15,457 bases of DNA from an uncultured Bacteroidota bacterium (GCA_903953615.1 CAJBKH010000115.1:1-15457), one strand, 5' to 3'; counted from the first letter of the stretch, positions 7,009-14,978 are shown. Notes: a model not told the origin generated them from the sequence alone. Made by a program: numbers and translations.

Positions 7009-7380
7009 ATGAAAAAAACAATACTTATTATCTTCACAGTAATTGCGATATCTGCTTTGTTTGCATTTACAAATAGCTTAAATAAAAACAATAATTCTGC
7101 CGCAGAAATGGCAATTAAAAAGACCCCAACCGCAGATGAGACCTGGTACATTTGTACCAATTGCTGCAAAACAAAAAAGGCCACTGCCGCACCTTGGGAA
7201 AATGGTTGTAAAAAAGGCTCTAGTGAAATGCATAACTATTCATTTTGTGGTAAAGCAGGTGATTATAATTATACCTGCCGTAATTGCGATGCAGAGGTTT
7301 ACTTAAAATCAAGTACAAGTCCAAGCGCATCAACCTGCTGTGGCACCAATAAGGGCACTCACACATGGTACCACCGTTAA
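7009..7380 (+). CDS. Exported Cys-rich protein with two CxxC...C-x7-H units
   Basis: The 123-residue protein has an N-terminal hydrophobic signal or anchor (about 1-22), so the rest is probably outside the cytoplasm. Two similar units follow. Unit 1 has C49-x2-C52, C67-x7-H75; unit 2 has C90-x2-C93, C110-x7-H118. Each opens with an aromatic pair before the first Cys (WYICTNC; YNYTCRNC) and closes with His-x-aromatic (HNY; HTW). Each unit therefore offers three Cys and one His with matching spacing, which is what a small zinc-ribbon-like site needs. Further cysteines are C53, C80 and C111. I do not recognise a named family. It is 31 bases upstream of the 21-residue-repeat gene, probably one operon. 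Metal binding is inferred; disulfides are the alternative in an oxidising compartment. Confidence 0.8.
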   Translation: MKKTILIIFTVIAISALFAFTNSLNKNNNSAAEMAIKKTPTADETWYICTNCCKTKKATAAPWENGCKKGSSEMHNYSFCGKAGDYNYTCRNCDAEVYLKSSTSPSASTCCGTNKGTHTWYHR

Positions 7381-7411
7381 TAATAAGCCAAATTAATTTA
7401 AAAGAAACAAT

Positions 7412-7897
7412 ATGAAATATAAAATCCTACTCACAACTCTCCTATTTACTTGCCTTTTTGCTAAGGCGCAAACAAAAATTCGCCAAGGTGATGGCACCTC
7501 TTCTTCAAACACAGTGCTTTATACCATCGATGGGGTGAAAGTTAGAGAAGGGAACGGTACTTCGTCCTCCAATAAAGTGCTTTACACTTTTGATGGCACC
7601 AAATTTAGACAAGGGGATGGAAACTCCTCCTCCAATAAAGTTATTTTAACAATTGATGGCGTTAAAATAAGACAAGGCGATGGCAACTCCTCCTCCAATA
7701 AAGTGCTCTATACGATTGATGGTAGCAAAATTAGACAAGGCGATGGCACCTCTTCTTCAAACAAAGTGCTCTTTACAATCGATGGCAATAAAATTAGGCA
7801 AGGCGATGGCACCTCTTCTTCAAACAAAGTGCTCTTTACAATCGATGGCAGTCTGTCCATCACAAAAATTGCTTGTTTGCTCTATTTTGTACTTTAA
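7412..7897 (+). CDS. Exported protein of six 21-residue tandem repeats
   Basis: The 161-residue protein has a signal peptide (about 1-19, ending 'FAKAQ'), then six exact-length repeats of 21 residues (22-147) with consensus KIRQGDGTSSSNKVLYTIDG plus one variable residue, then a 14-residue hydrophobic tail. Each repeat looks like two short beta-strands joined by a Gly/Ser turn, so the whole should fold as a closed beta structure. The pattern recalls the 'beta-flower' repeat proteins of Bacteroidota, but that is from memory and uncertain. No catalytic residue is conserved; a structural or binding role is likelier than an enzymatic one. The last two repeats are nearly identical in DNA, indicating recent duplication. 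It probably shares a transcript with the upstream Cys-rich protein. Confidence 0.82.
   Translation: MKYKILLTTLLFTCLFAKAQTKIRQGDGTSSSNTVLYTIDGVKVREGNGTSSSNKVLYTFDGTKFRQGDGNSSSNKVILTIDGVKIRQGDGNSSSNKVLYTIDGSKIRQGDGTSSSNKVLFTIDGNKIRQGDGTSSSNKVLFTIDGSLSITKIACLLYFVL
7475..7852 (+). repeat. Six tandem 63-bp coding repeats
   Basis: The six units begin at 7475, 7538, 7601, 7664, 7727 and 7790, all in frame. Units 5 and 6 differ at only two of 63 bases (AGA/AGG and AAT/AGT). Earlier units differ more at synonymous positions and at a few residues. Confidence 0.93.
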
Positions 7898-8054
7898 GAT
7901 TTCGCATCTAATTTGTTCTCCCAAACAATAGAGTGCATCTACTTTAACTAAAGTTTTGCCTTTAGTGTTTGATATCCTTTACTGTAGTTTACATATAAGG
8001 CCAAATAAAAAGGTCTCATTTTTTCCCATGTATTTACAAATTCATACAATCCCT

Positions 8055-8062
8055 TATTTTTG
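8055..8062 (+). promoter_or_regulatory. Candidate -7 element for M1 peptidase gene
   Basis: TATTTTTG matches the TAnnTTTG consensus exactly and ends 19 bases before the ATG at 8082. TTTA at 8033-8036, 18 bases upstream, is a poor -33 match. This element also supports starting the peptidase at 8082, since the in-frame codons from 7956 would lie upstream of it. Confidence 0.5.
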
Positions 8063-8081
8063 CCTAAAAAATAGTTTATTC

Positions 8082-10511
8082 ATGAAATCAATTTTTACCC
8101 TTGTATTTGCTTTGTTCGCGCTTTCAAGTTATGCGCAGCTAGATGGCACTCATATTCATTATTTGGCAGATCCTGAAGGGGCCGAGCGTCCGCACAGCAT
8201 CGACATTACCCACATGAAATTAGAAGTTTCATTTATACCTACCGAAGGTAAAGTTATCGGTAAGGTAACCCATGAGTTTACCACCATTCAAAATGGCATT
8301 GATACTTTGTTTTTTGATGCACCAGGCATTAATATTTTAGCCGCTCAACTCGACAACCAAGACTTAAGCTTTTATACCAATGCCGAAGGTGTAGTGGTTA
8401 AATTCAAAAAGAAAATGAATTGGGACGAGAAACACAGCATCACATTTAACTACAATGCAACACCTAAAAGAGGCATTTATTTTATCGGTTGGAACGAGCC
8501 TGAAAACTATGGCACACCTGATATTACCTATATCCGCAAACAAATATGGACCCAAGGTCAAGGTACCGACAACCGCTACTGGATACCAATGTATGATTGC
8601 TTAAATGATAAATTTATTACCGAAACGGTTGTTACCATCGACACCAAATACAAAGCATTATCGAATGGTAAACTACTTGGCGTTGAACAAAACACCAACG
8701 GCACCACCAGATGGCACTATACCATGGAGAAGCCACATGCAGGTTATTTATTAATGTTGGGCATCGGCAATTATAATATTAAAGAGAGCAGAACCAAACG
8801 CGGTACCCTTGTTCAATTTTGGTATTATCCAGAATTTAAAGACCGTGTTGAATTAACGAGCTTACACACCGAACGCATGATTGAATTGTTGGAAGAAACC
8901 ACTGGCACACCTTATGCTTGGGGCAGTACTTATGCGCAAATCATGGTTCAGAACTTCTTATATGGCGCAATGGAAAACACTGGCGCAACAGTGTTTGGCG
9001 ACTTCTTTACGGTAGATGCAAGAGCCTTTAAAGACAGAAATTACATGGGTGTAAATTGCCATGAATTAACCCACCAATGGTTTGGTGATTTAGTAACTGC
9101 TAGAGGCACTGCCGACCACTGGTTACAGGAAAGTTTTGCAACCTTTTTTCCTAAATTATTTTTCAAAGAATTGGATGGTTATGATGCTTACCAATGGTCG
9201 CTAAGAGGCGAATACAATGCGGCTTTGGCACAAAGTGAGATTGATAATTATCCGGTAAGACATACAAGAGCTGGTAGCAGTAGACACTATCCAAAAGGCA
9301 GTGCTGTTTTGAGCATGTTGCATTACCAATTGGGTGATGAGAATTTCACCCGTTTTATTCAACATTATTTAGCAGTTAATGGCTATAAGAATGTAGAAAC
9401 TTGGGATTTTCAAAAAGCCTTAAAAGACAAATTGGGTATGAACTACGATTGGTTTTTTGATGAGTGGATTCACCGCGGTGGCGAACCTCATTACAAAGTG
9501 AACTATAGATCTGAAAAATATGCAACCTACTTTAATGTGCAACAAACACATAAAACAGATGGCCATATCCGCTATTTTAAAATGCCAATGGTATTTGCCT
9601 TGTATTTTAAAAATGGCAATGTTTATAGAGACACTGTAATGGTTATGGATTCGGCTTCACAATTAATTCGCATTCCAAATAAAAACGGTGAAGAAATTGC
9701 TTTTGCGCTCATTGATGAAGAAAGCAGGGTGATGAAAAAAATGGATTTCAAAAAAGAGAAGGAAGAATTAATGGTGCAAGCTGCGAATGCTAAATTCATG
9801 ATCGATCGCTACGATGCCATTGTCGGATTAACTACCACCCCCCTAGCTGAAAAAACAGCGTTTTTACAAGCCCGTTATGCTGCTGAAAAACATTTTGGGA
9901 TTCGTGCAGAGATTGCCAAACAATTGGCCAACCAGAAATCATTGAACAAATGGTATAGCAATGTTGTGAAAGACCGTGCAGAAGTTAAGAATGCCTTTAT
10001 GGCGGCCGACACAACAGTGAAAGATCAACAAACCATCTTTGCTACGTTATTACAAGATAGCAGCTATGCAGTGGTCGAAAATGCTTTGGATAAATTAATG
10101 AAATGCAAAGAAATTGCTGATAAAGAAAAACAAAAATACTTGACCTCTATCAGTAATGTGTATGGCTTAAGTAATAATGTTCGCGCAAAATATTTAGAGT
10201 ACTGCTTACTTTACAATACTAACATCGATGCGAAAACTGAGTTAACCAAACTTTGCGGTCCAACTTACGAATTCAGAACCAGAGTAAATGCAGCCAATGC
10301 TTTAAAAAGACAAAAGGTATGCGATGAAATGATTGTAAAAAACTTAATCAATGCAGCATTAACCTACAACGGAAGACTCTCTGGCCCATGTGGCGATGTG
10401 TTAAAAGCATTTAAAAAGGATGCAAGTTTTAATACCATGATTCAAAAATACATTAGCAGCTTAAACGCTGAAGAACAAGAGCGCTTGAAAAAGGCGGAAA
10501 TCAAAGACTAA
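8082..10511 (+). CDS. Secreted M1-family metallopeptidase (aminopeptidase)
   Basis: Zinc aminopeptidases of family M1 remove N-terminal residues from peptides. From the ATG at 8082 the protein is 809 residues, with signal peptide MKSIFTLVFALFALSSYAQ, so it acts in the periplasm or outside. The order is an N-terminal beta domain (about 25-230), the exopeptidase motif GAMEN (295-299), the zinc site HELTH (327-331) with the third ligand Glu350 after 18 residues, the transition-state Tyr403 in HYPKGSA, and a long helical C-terminal region (about 560-809) probably of HEAT-like repeats. All catalytic residues are present. The frame opens 42 codons earlier at 7956, but those residues are not signal-like and precede the candidate promoter. 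It is monocistronic, ending at a strong hairpin. Substrate preference cannot be read. Confidence 0.95.
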   Translation: MKSIFTLVFALFALSSYAQLDGTHIHYLADPEGAERPHSIDITHMKLEVSFIPTEGKVIGKVTHEFTTIQNGIDTLFFDAPGINILAAQLDNQDLSFYTNAEGVVVKFKKKMNWDEKHSITFNYNATPKRGIYFIGWNEPENYGTPDITYIRKQIWTQGQGTDNRYWIPMYDCLNDKFITETVVTIDTKYKALSNGKLLGVEQNTNGTTRWHYTMEKPHAGYLLMLGIGNYNIKESRTKRGTLVQFWYYPEFKDRVELTSLHTERMIELLEETTGTPYAWGSTYAQIMVQNFLYGAMENTGATVFGDFFTVDARAFKDRNYMGVNCHELTHQWFGDLVTARGTADHWLQESFATFFPKLFFKELDGYDAYQWSLRGEYNAALAQSEIDNYPVRHTRAGSSRHYPKGSAVLSMLHYQLGDENFTRFIQHYLAVNGYKNVETWDFQKALKDKLGMNYDWFFDEWIHRGGEPHYKVNYRSEKYATYFNVQQTHKTDGHIRYFKMPMVFALYFKNGNVYRDTVMVMDSASQLIRIPNKNGEEIAFALIDEESRVMKKMDFKKEKEELMVQAANAKFMIDRYDAIVGLTTTPLAEKTAFLQARYAAEKHFGIRAEIAKQLANQKSLNKWYSNVVKDRAEVKNAFMAADTTVKDQQTIFATLLQDSSYAVVENALDKLMKCKEIADKEKQKYLTSISNVYGLSNNVRAKYLEYCLLYNTNIDAKTELTKLCGPTYEFRTRVNAANALKRQKVCDEMIVKNLINAALTYNGRLSGPCGDVLKAFKKDASFNTMIQKYISSLNAEEQERLKKAEIKD

Positions 10512-10531
10512 TTTTAATATTACTATAGCTA

Positions 10532-10564
10532 TTTAAAAAAGGGGTTTTCAACCCCTTTTTTAAA
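10532..10564 (+). terminator. Strong Rho-independent terminator after M1 peptidase
   Basis: The left arm (10532-10546: TTT, six A, GGGG, TT) pairs perfectly with the right arm (10550-10564: AA, CCCC, six T, AAA) around the loop TTC, a 15-bp stem. The six T after CCCC act as the U tract. It begins 20 bases after the peptidase stop. Confidence 0.88.
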
Positions 10565-10588
10565 ACATGATTCGTATCAAGTAAATAA

Positions 10589-10618
10589 ATTTAGAAATTA
10601 TTTAGAAATATTCTAAAT
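10589..10618 (+). promoter_or_regulatory. Operator-like palindrome upstream of feoAB
   Basis: ATTTAGAA (10600-10607) and TTCTAAAT (10611-10618) form a perfect palindrome around ATA. A further copy of ATTTAGAAAT starts at 10589, exactly 11 bases (one helical turn) upstream. The site ends 15 bases before the feoA start and surrounds the expected promoter position (TAAATTG at 10614-10620 is one base short of TAnnTTTG). The TTTAG...CTAAA arms suit a DtxR/MntR- or Fur-type iron regulator, which would fit an iron-uptake operon. The regulator itself is not in the window. Confidence 0.55.
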
Positions 10619-10633
10619 TGCGCCTCTATTTCA

Positions 10634-10855
10634 ATGACAGCAGCGGATTTAAAAAAAGGCGAACGTGCCATTATCACAGAAGTGATATATTGCGATTTGC
10701 AATGCAAGTTACTTGAAATGGGTTGCTATTGTGGCAAAGACATTGAAATGCTATACAAGGCGCCTTTTGGCGACCCCATTGCATTTGACATTGATGGCTA
10801 TACCTTAGGATTGAGAAAAGAAGAGGCCCTTAAATTGATTGTAGAACTTAAATAA
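10634..10855 (+). CDS. feoA: Ferrous iron transport protein A
   Basis: FeoA is a small SH3-like cytoplasmic protein that works with FeoB in Fe(II) uptake. The 73-residue protein has the usual layout: the opening 'LKKGERAIITEV' strand, the central LLEMGCYCGKDIEML and the closing 'DIDGYTLGLRKEEALKLIVE' (start of that block only is strongly conserved in the family). Length is typical and it is not fused to FeoB as in some Bacteroidota. It contains Cys20, Cys24, Cys31 and Cys33, more than usual. Its TAA stop is separated by one base from the feoB start, indicating translational coupling. The palindrome just upstream suggests iron-responsive control. Confidence 0.92.
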   Translation: MTAADLKKGERAIITEVIYCDLQCKLLEMGCYCGKDIEMLYKAPFGDPIAFDIDGYTLGLRKEEALKLIVELK

Positions 10856-10856
10856 A

Positions 10857-12917
10857 TTGGACGAATTACCCCTTCATATTGTTTTAGTAGGCAATCCGAA
10901 CACTGGCAAAACCACATTATTTAACACACTTACTGGGCAAAATCAAAAAGTAAGTAATCTACCTGGTACCACCATCGAAGAGAAAAAAGGTTTCTTTGAA
11001 TACGATGGCACAAGGGTTAACATTACCGATTTACCAGGCACCTATAGTTTGTATCCGAATGGTGAAGACGAGCAAATAACAACTCAATTTTTACTTCAGC
11101 ATACAGACAATAAAATAGATGCGATTGTTTTTGTGGCCGATGCAAGTAACCTCGAGCGCAACTTATTGTTGTATACACAGATTGCCGACCTTGGTATTCC
11201 AACCATTATTGCACTCAACATGCTCGATGTATTAGAGCAAAAGCACATCGCCATTGATCTTGAAAAATTATCCGTCGAGTTACAAGCTTTAATTTCACCA
11301 ATCAACGCGCGCAATGGTAATGGCATTAAGCAATTAAAAAATACCATCCTCAAAACCAAAATGGCTGTGCAACGCAATTTTTTTAGTCCTACCGAGGAGC
11401 AAAAAAAATTAATTGCCTTACAAACAACTGAAGAAACAGATTATACCAGATGGCATATTATTTTCAATCAGTTTAAATACAATAAAATTGAAGGAGAAGC
11501 GCGCCAACAGTTCGAAGCCATTGTTCCTTTCAGTGATAAAATAATTGCAGAGGAAACCTCTAAAAGGTTCTCCATCATTCATCCCATCGTTGAAAAAATA
11601 ACACTTAAAAAGGCGGTCAAAGAAAAAACATTAACCCAAAAAATAGATGCCATTTTACTGCATCCAGTATGGGGCTTTCTAATTTTTTTTACCACTCTCT
11701 TTATCATTTTTCAATCCATTTTTCGATTGGCAGAAATTCCAAAGGGCTGGATTGAAGACCTGTTTTCTTGGGCAACTGTAATACTAAAAAGCAACTTAAC
11801 CGATAATACCTTCAGTCAGTTGTTGTGCGATGGCATACTGCCGGGTTTAGCTGGTGTAATGGTGTTTTTACCCCAAATCATTATACTCTTTTTTATATTG
11901 GCCTTGTTAGAGGATAGTGGATACATGACCAGGGTAAGTTTTATTACTGACCGATTAATGCGCAAATTCGGTTTGAATGGCAAATCTGTCATTCCATTAA
12001 TTGGTAGCATGGCCTGTGCCATTCCATCAATCATGGCCACCCGCAACATTGAAAATAAGAAAGACCGACTCATTACCATTTTAGTGACTCCATTAATGAG
12101 TTGTTCGGCACGCTTGCCCGTGTACACTTTGTTGGCTGGCCTTTTATTCATCGAACAAGACAATGCCATTATTGATTTGAGAGGCCTTCTTATTTTAGGC
12201 ATGTACATTATTGGGTTTGTGGTGGCTTTGTTATTTGCCTTTCTTTTTAAACTTATTTTAAAACAAAAACAACACAGTTTTTTTGTATTGGAATTGCCAG
12301 ATTACAGGTTGCCAAAATGGAAAAATATTTCTATCACACTGAAATTAAAAATCAAAGATTTTGTATTTAATGCTGGTAAAATTATTTTAATAGTGAGTGT
12401 TATTTTGTGGTTTTTAGCAAGTCATGGACCCGCAAAAAAATTCGAAGCCATCAATCAAAAATACGCCAACTATACTTTGGCAGACCGTGCGTTAAAAATT
12501 CAATCAGAGCGTTTGGAAGCAAGCTATGCAGGTAGTCTTGGCAAGACCATAGAACCTGCAATTAAACCACTTGGTTACGACTGGAAAATTGGCATTGCTT
12601 TAATTACAAGTTTTGCTGCTCGCGAAGTATTTGTAGGCACTGTTGCAACGATTTATTCTGTTGGCAATGCGGATGATGAATCGGCCATTACAGCTACACT
12701 CTCTAAACAAACCAATGGCGAAACTGGCGAAAAAACATACACCATCGCGGTGGTTTTATCGCTGTTAATGTTTTATGCATTTGCGATGCAATGTATCAGC
12801 ACAATGGCGGTTACTTATAGAGAAACCAAATCCATTAAATGGCCCATCATACAATTCTTATACATGAGTGGCTTTGCTTATTTATTAAGTTTTATAGTCT
12901 ACCAGGTGTTTAAATAA
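10857..12917 (+). CDS. feoB: Ferrous iron transporter FeoB
   Basis: FeoB is the inner-membrane Fe(II) transporter with an N-terminal G domain. The 686-residue protein shows G1 GNPNTGKTT (12-20), the switch Thr in PGTT (36-39), G3 DLPG (58-61) and G4 NMLD (121-124), then a helical guanine-dissociation-inhibitor region (about 170-260). The membrane part carries the two Gate motifs, with LLEDSGYMTRV (350-360), 'GSMACAIPSIMATR' with Cys387 (383-396), and SCSARLPVY (415-423). The start is TTG at 10857, one base after the feoA stop; no ATG is available upstream of the G1 motif. No feoC follows. The stop codon directly abuts that of the convergent glycosyltransferase gene. Assignment is secure. Confidence 0.97.
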   Translation: MDELPLHIVLVGNPNTGKTTLFNTLTGQNQKVSNLPGTTIEEKKGFFEYDGTRVNITDLPGTYSLYPNGEDEQITTQFLLQHTDNKIDAIVFVADASNLERNLLLYTQIADLGIPTIIALNMLDVLEQKHIAIDLEKLSVELQALISPINARNGNGIKQLKNTILKTKMAVQRNFFSPTEEQKKLIALQTTEETDYTRWHIIFNQFKYNKIEGEARQQFEAIVPFSDKIIAEETSKRFSIIHPIVEKITLKKAVKEKTLTQKIDAILLHPVWGFLIFFTTLFIIFQSIFRLAEIPKGWIEDLFSWATVILKSNLTDNTFSQLLCDGILPGLAGVMVFLPQIIILFFILALLEDSGYMTRVSFITDRLMRKFGLNGKSVIPLIGSMACAIPSIMATRNIENKKDRLITILVTPLMSCSARLPVYTLLAGLLFIEQDNAIIDLRGLLILGMYIIGFVVALLFAFLFKLILKQKQHSFFVLELPDYRLPKWKNISITLKLKIKDFVFNAGKIILIVSVILWFLASHGPAKKFEAINQKYANYTLADRALKIQSERLEASYAGSLGKTIEPAIKPLGYDWKIGIALITSFAAREVFVGTVATIYSVGNADDESAITATLSKQTNGETGEKTYTIAVVLSLLMFYAFAMQCISTMAVTYRETKSIKWPIIQFLYMSGFAYLLSFIVYQVFK

Positions 12918-13859
12918 CTACACCAAATACTTGTATTTCATTAGTGGGTAATAAACCACAGAAAATAAAAGCGAAAAATACCTAAGCTTCTTAAAAAACG
13001 AAATACGTGTGAACAAAAGTAAGCGGTAATAGTGCACCATTAAACTGTTCTCCTTTGTTTTAATCGCACTTAAAACCAATTTTATATTAGCAGCCTCTTT
13101 CCAATTAACTTTATTGAAGTTATAGAGGAAATTTTGGAAATCAATTTTTTGAGTTGGACTCAAATTTGCACGTACAGATTTCCACTTAATATCCCACAGT
13201 AAATTGAGCTTGGTCTCAAAATTATATAGCGCTAATTTTTGTTCAATATTCCTGGTCGAAGGCATATGGTACTTGTTCAAAAATGCAGGCACATTGGCGA
13301 AATTCTTGGTGCTTTTTAAACGGTACCACAATTCATAATCTTCCATATAATCGAAGTTTGAATTGTAATAAATAGCTTCTTTAACATAAAAATTTTTACT
13401 TAAAATACTCGGCTGCACCATGCAGTTTTTAAACCACAAATGGGCTTTGATTAAATTGCTTTTGGTTGGCAATTTTTTATAAGCGATGACTTTACTATCA
13501 GTGGTAATCCATGAACCAACTATATCAATATCGGGATGCTTTTGCAGATAGTCCATTTGTTTTTCAATCCTATCCTTGGCCATCAAATCATCGGCATCTA
13601 ACCAGGCAATAAATTCTCCCTTTGCTTCCTTTAATAAACGGTTTCTAGAATTTGCTATGCCTAAATTTTGATCATGGTTAATTACTCTAATCTTACCAAA
13701 TTTATTAATTTCAGTAGCAGTATAATCAATCGAACCATCATTTAATACCAAGATTTCGATATTGGCATAGGTTTGACTCAAACAACTTTTAATTGCTATA
13801 GCAATCGTACTATCCGCATTGAATGCTGGCATCAGAATTGAGACGAGTGGCTGCTGCAT
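12918..13859 (-). CDS. Family 2 (GT-A) glycosyltransferase
   Basis: This enzyme transfers a sugar from a nucleotide-sugar donor, probably during synthesis of a surface polysaccharide or glycolipid. The 313-residue protein opens with the GT2 hallmark VSILMPAFNADSTI (6-19), then VLNDGSIDYT (38-47), the metal-binding DADD (88-91) and the candidate catalytic-base region MEDYELWYR (172-180). The C-terminal third is basic and aromatic, with a short hydrophobic stretch (about 294-305), suggesting peripheral membrane association. Its ATG lies inside the last codons of the upstream GT4-like gene (28-base overlap), so the two are translated as a pair. The TAG stop abuts the feoB stop. Donor and acceptor cannot be deduced. 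Confidence 0.93.
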   Translation of the reverse strand: MQQPLVSILMPAFNADSTIAIAIKSCLSQTYANIEILVLNDGSIDYTATEINKFGKIRVINHDQNLGIANSRNRLLKEAKGEFIAWLDADDLMAKDRIEKQMDYLQKHPDIDIVGSWITTDSKVIAYKKLPTKSNLIKAHLWFKNCMVQPSILSKNFYVKEAIYYNSNFDYMEDYELWYRLKSTKNFANVPAFLNKYHMPSTRNIEQKLALYNFETKLNLLWDIKWKSVRANLSPTQKIDFQNFLYNFNKVNWKEAANIKLVLSAIKTKENSLMVHYYRLLLFTRISFFKKLRYFSLLFSVVYYPLMKYKYLV

Positions 13860-14824
13860 AATACTTCTAAATAGTTCGAGGTGTTTGACAAGTTGTATTT
13901 CTCAAAAAAATCATGGTCGGGTAAAACCCAAACACCACCTTCGATGCAATTATAAGCTTCTTCAATTGAATTTACAATTACACTGTTACTTTCTTTCAAT
14001 AAATCGCCCAAACCACCACGTTTAAAACCAACGACTGGCGTACCAACTAACAGACTTTCATGAGCAATTCTATTCCAACCTTCGTTTAGGCGAATTAGCG
14101 CCAAAGTGCAGGTTGCCCGCGACATTTGTTCAAGAAATGTTGCTTGCGATTCAAAACAAATTATTTCATAACTACCGTTGAATGATTGAACATCTTCGGC
14201 ATATAAAGTACTAAAATAGCAGTAGTAACCTAACTGACTTAACCGATCTGCCAATCCAATAATTTGCGGATCATTTTTTGAACTCCATTGACCCATAAAA
14301 ACAGATTGGTCTTTTTTAACTTTGCGATAAGGCGTGTAAAGTTTTGTGTCAAAAAAATTGGGAAACAGATAGCTGTTTTTTAAGCCTTGCTGCTGTTCAA
14401 AATATTTCACCCAATAGGGAGCACCAGTGATGATTTTAAAGCGTTGGTGTTTTGCCTTTTTCAACCAACTAAACAACAACTGATAGTAAAAAGCCATGCG
14501 CTTTGTTTTGCCATCATTCTCATCATAATTATGCAATACAATCCAAACCTCGTTTTTTGTAAACCAATTTCTTAAAATGGCTGACAACCCTGTCCTTGCT
14601 GTCACGATATTGATATCTGCATTGCTTTTAAAATACGACCAAAGGATTAAATCGAGATAACCTATCAATGATTTAAACAAACGCGCTCTTCTAATCAATC
14701 GCCCCTTCACTTCGTTGCTCCCCGACTTATAAGCACACAAAGCATCGAACAAACATTTTTCATGTCTGTAGCCTCCTGTTTTTACAACGCCATAGCTGAT
14801 ATAATTAATTTGCATGGATTTCAT
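13832..14824 (-). CDS. GT-B fold glycosyltransferase, GT4-like
   Basis: The 330-residue protein has a GT-B layout. The N-terminal half carries YISYGVVKTGGYRHE (8-22; a Gly-rich acceptor-side loop), and the C-terminal Rossmann half begins near 'DQSVFMGQWSSKNDP'. It carries the GT4 E-x7-E donor motif EGWNRIAHE (Glu248, Glu256), followed by 'LLVGTPVVGFKRGGLGDLL'. It is somewhat short for GT4. The role is probably sugar transfer in envelope polysaccharide assembly, together with the overlapping GT2 gene. Two starts are possible, ATG at 14824 and ATG at 14815; the second gives a more typical beginning (MQINYISYG). It is divergent from gpmI. Family is inferred from motifs only; the sugar is unknown. 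Confidence 0.85.
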   Translation of the reverse strand: MKSMQINYISYGVVKTGGYRHEKCLFDALCAYKSGSNEVKGRLIRRARLFKSLIGYLDLILWSYFKSNADINIVTARTGLSAILRNWFTKNEVWIVLHNYDENDGKTKRMAFYYQLLFSWLKKAKHQRFKIITGAPYWVKYFEQQQGLKNSYLFPNFFDTKLYTPYRKVKKDQSVFMGQWSSKNDPQIIGLADRLSQLGYYCYFSTLYAEDVQSFNGSYEIICFESQATFLEQMSRATCTLALIRLNEGWNRIAHESLLVGTPVVGFKRGGLGDLLKESNSVIVNSIEEAYNCIEGGVWVLPDHDFFEKYNLSNTSNYLEVLCSSHSSQF

Positions 14825-14949
14825 TCAACCGCCACCGATACAAATTTGCAATATTTATTGCACTCCCCTCTCATTCCTTATTCACAAATTCTATCTTAAT
14901 TGACAAAATTGAACATTTCTATGACCAACTAACTTTCATCATTTTAAGG

Positions 14950-14978
14950 TTGAACTATTTTCCAAATCATTACCTTTG
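14950..14978 (+). promoter_or_regulatory. Candidate promoter for gpmI, implying a very short leader
   Basis: TACCTTTG (14971-14978) matches TAnnTTTG exactly, with TTG (14950-14952) 18 bases upstream. Only four bases separate the element from the ATG at 14983, so transcription would begin at or next to the start codon. Confidence 0.5.

Noticed and set aside
7853..7894. Frameshift at the end of the repeat protein, because the hydrophobic tail differs from the repeats
   Set aside because: The repeat frame runs smoothly into the tail and neither other frame continues the repeat pattern, so the tail is more likely the natural C-terminus.
7941..7966. Two alternative small hairpins (ACTTTA/TAAAGT and ACTAAAG/CTTTAGT) as terminator or attenuator before the peptidase
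   Set aside because: Stems are only 6-7 AT-rich base pairs and no clear U tract follows; chance in AT-rich DNA is likely.
7956..8081. 42-codon N-terminal extension of the M1 peptidase
   Set aside because: The extra residues do not resemble a signal peptide, a clear signal peptide begins at the ATG at 8082, and a -7 promoter element lies inside the extension.
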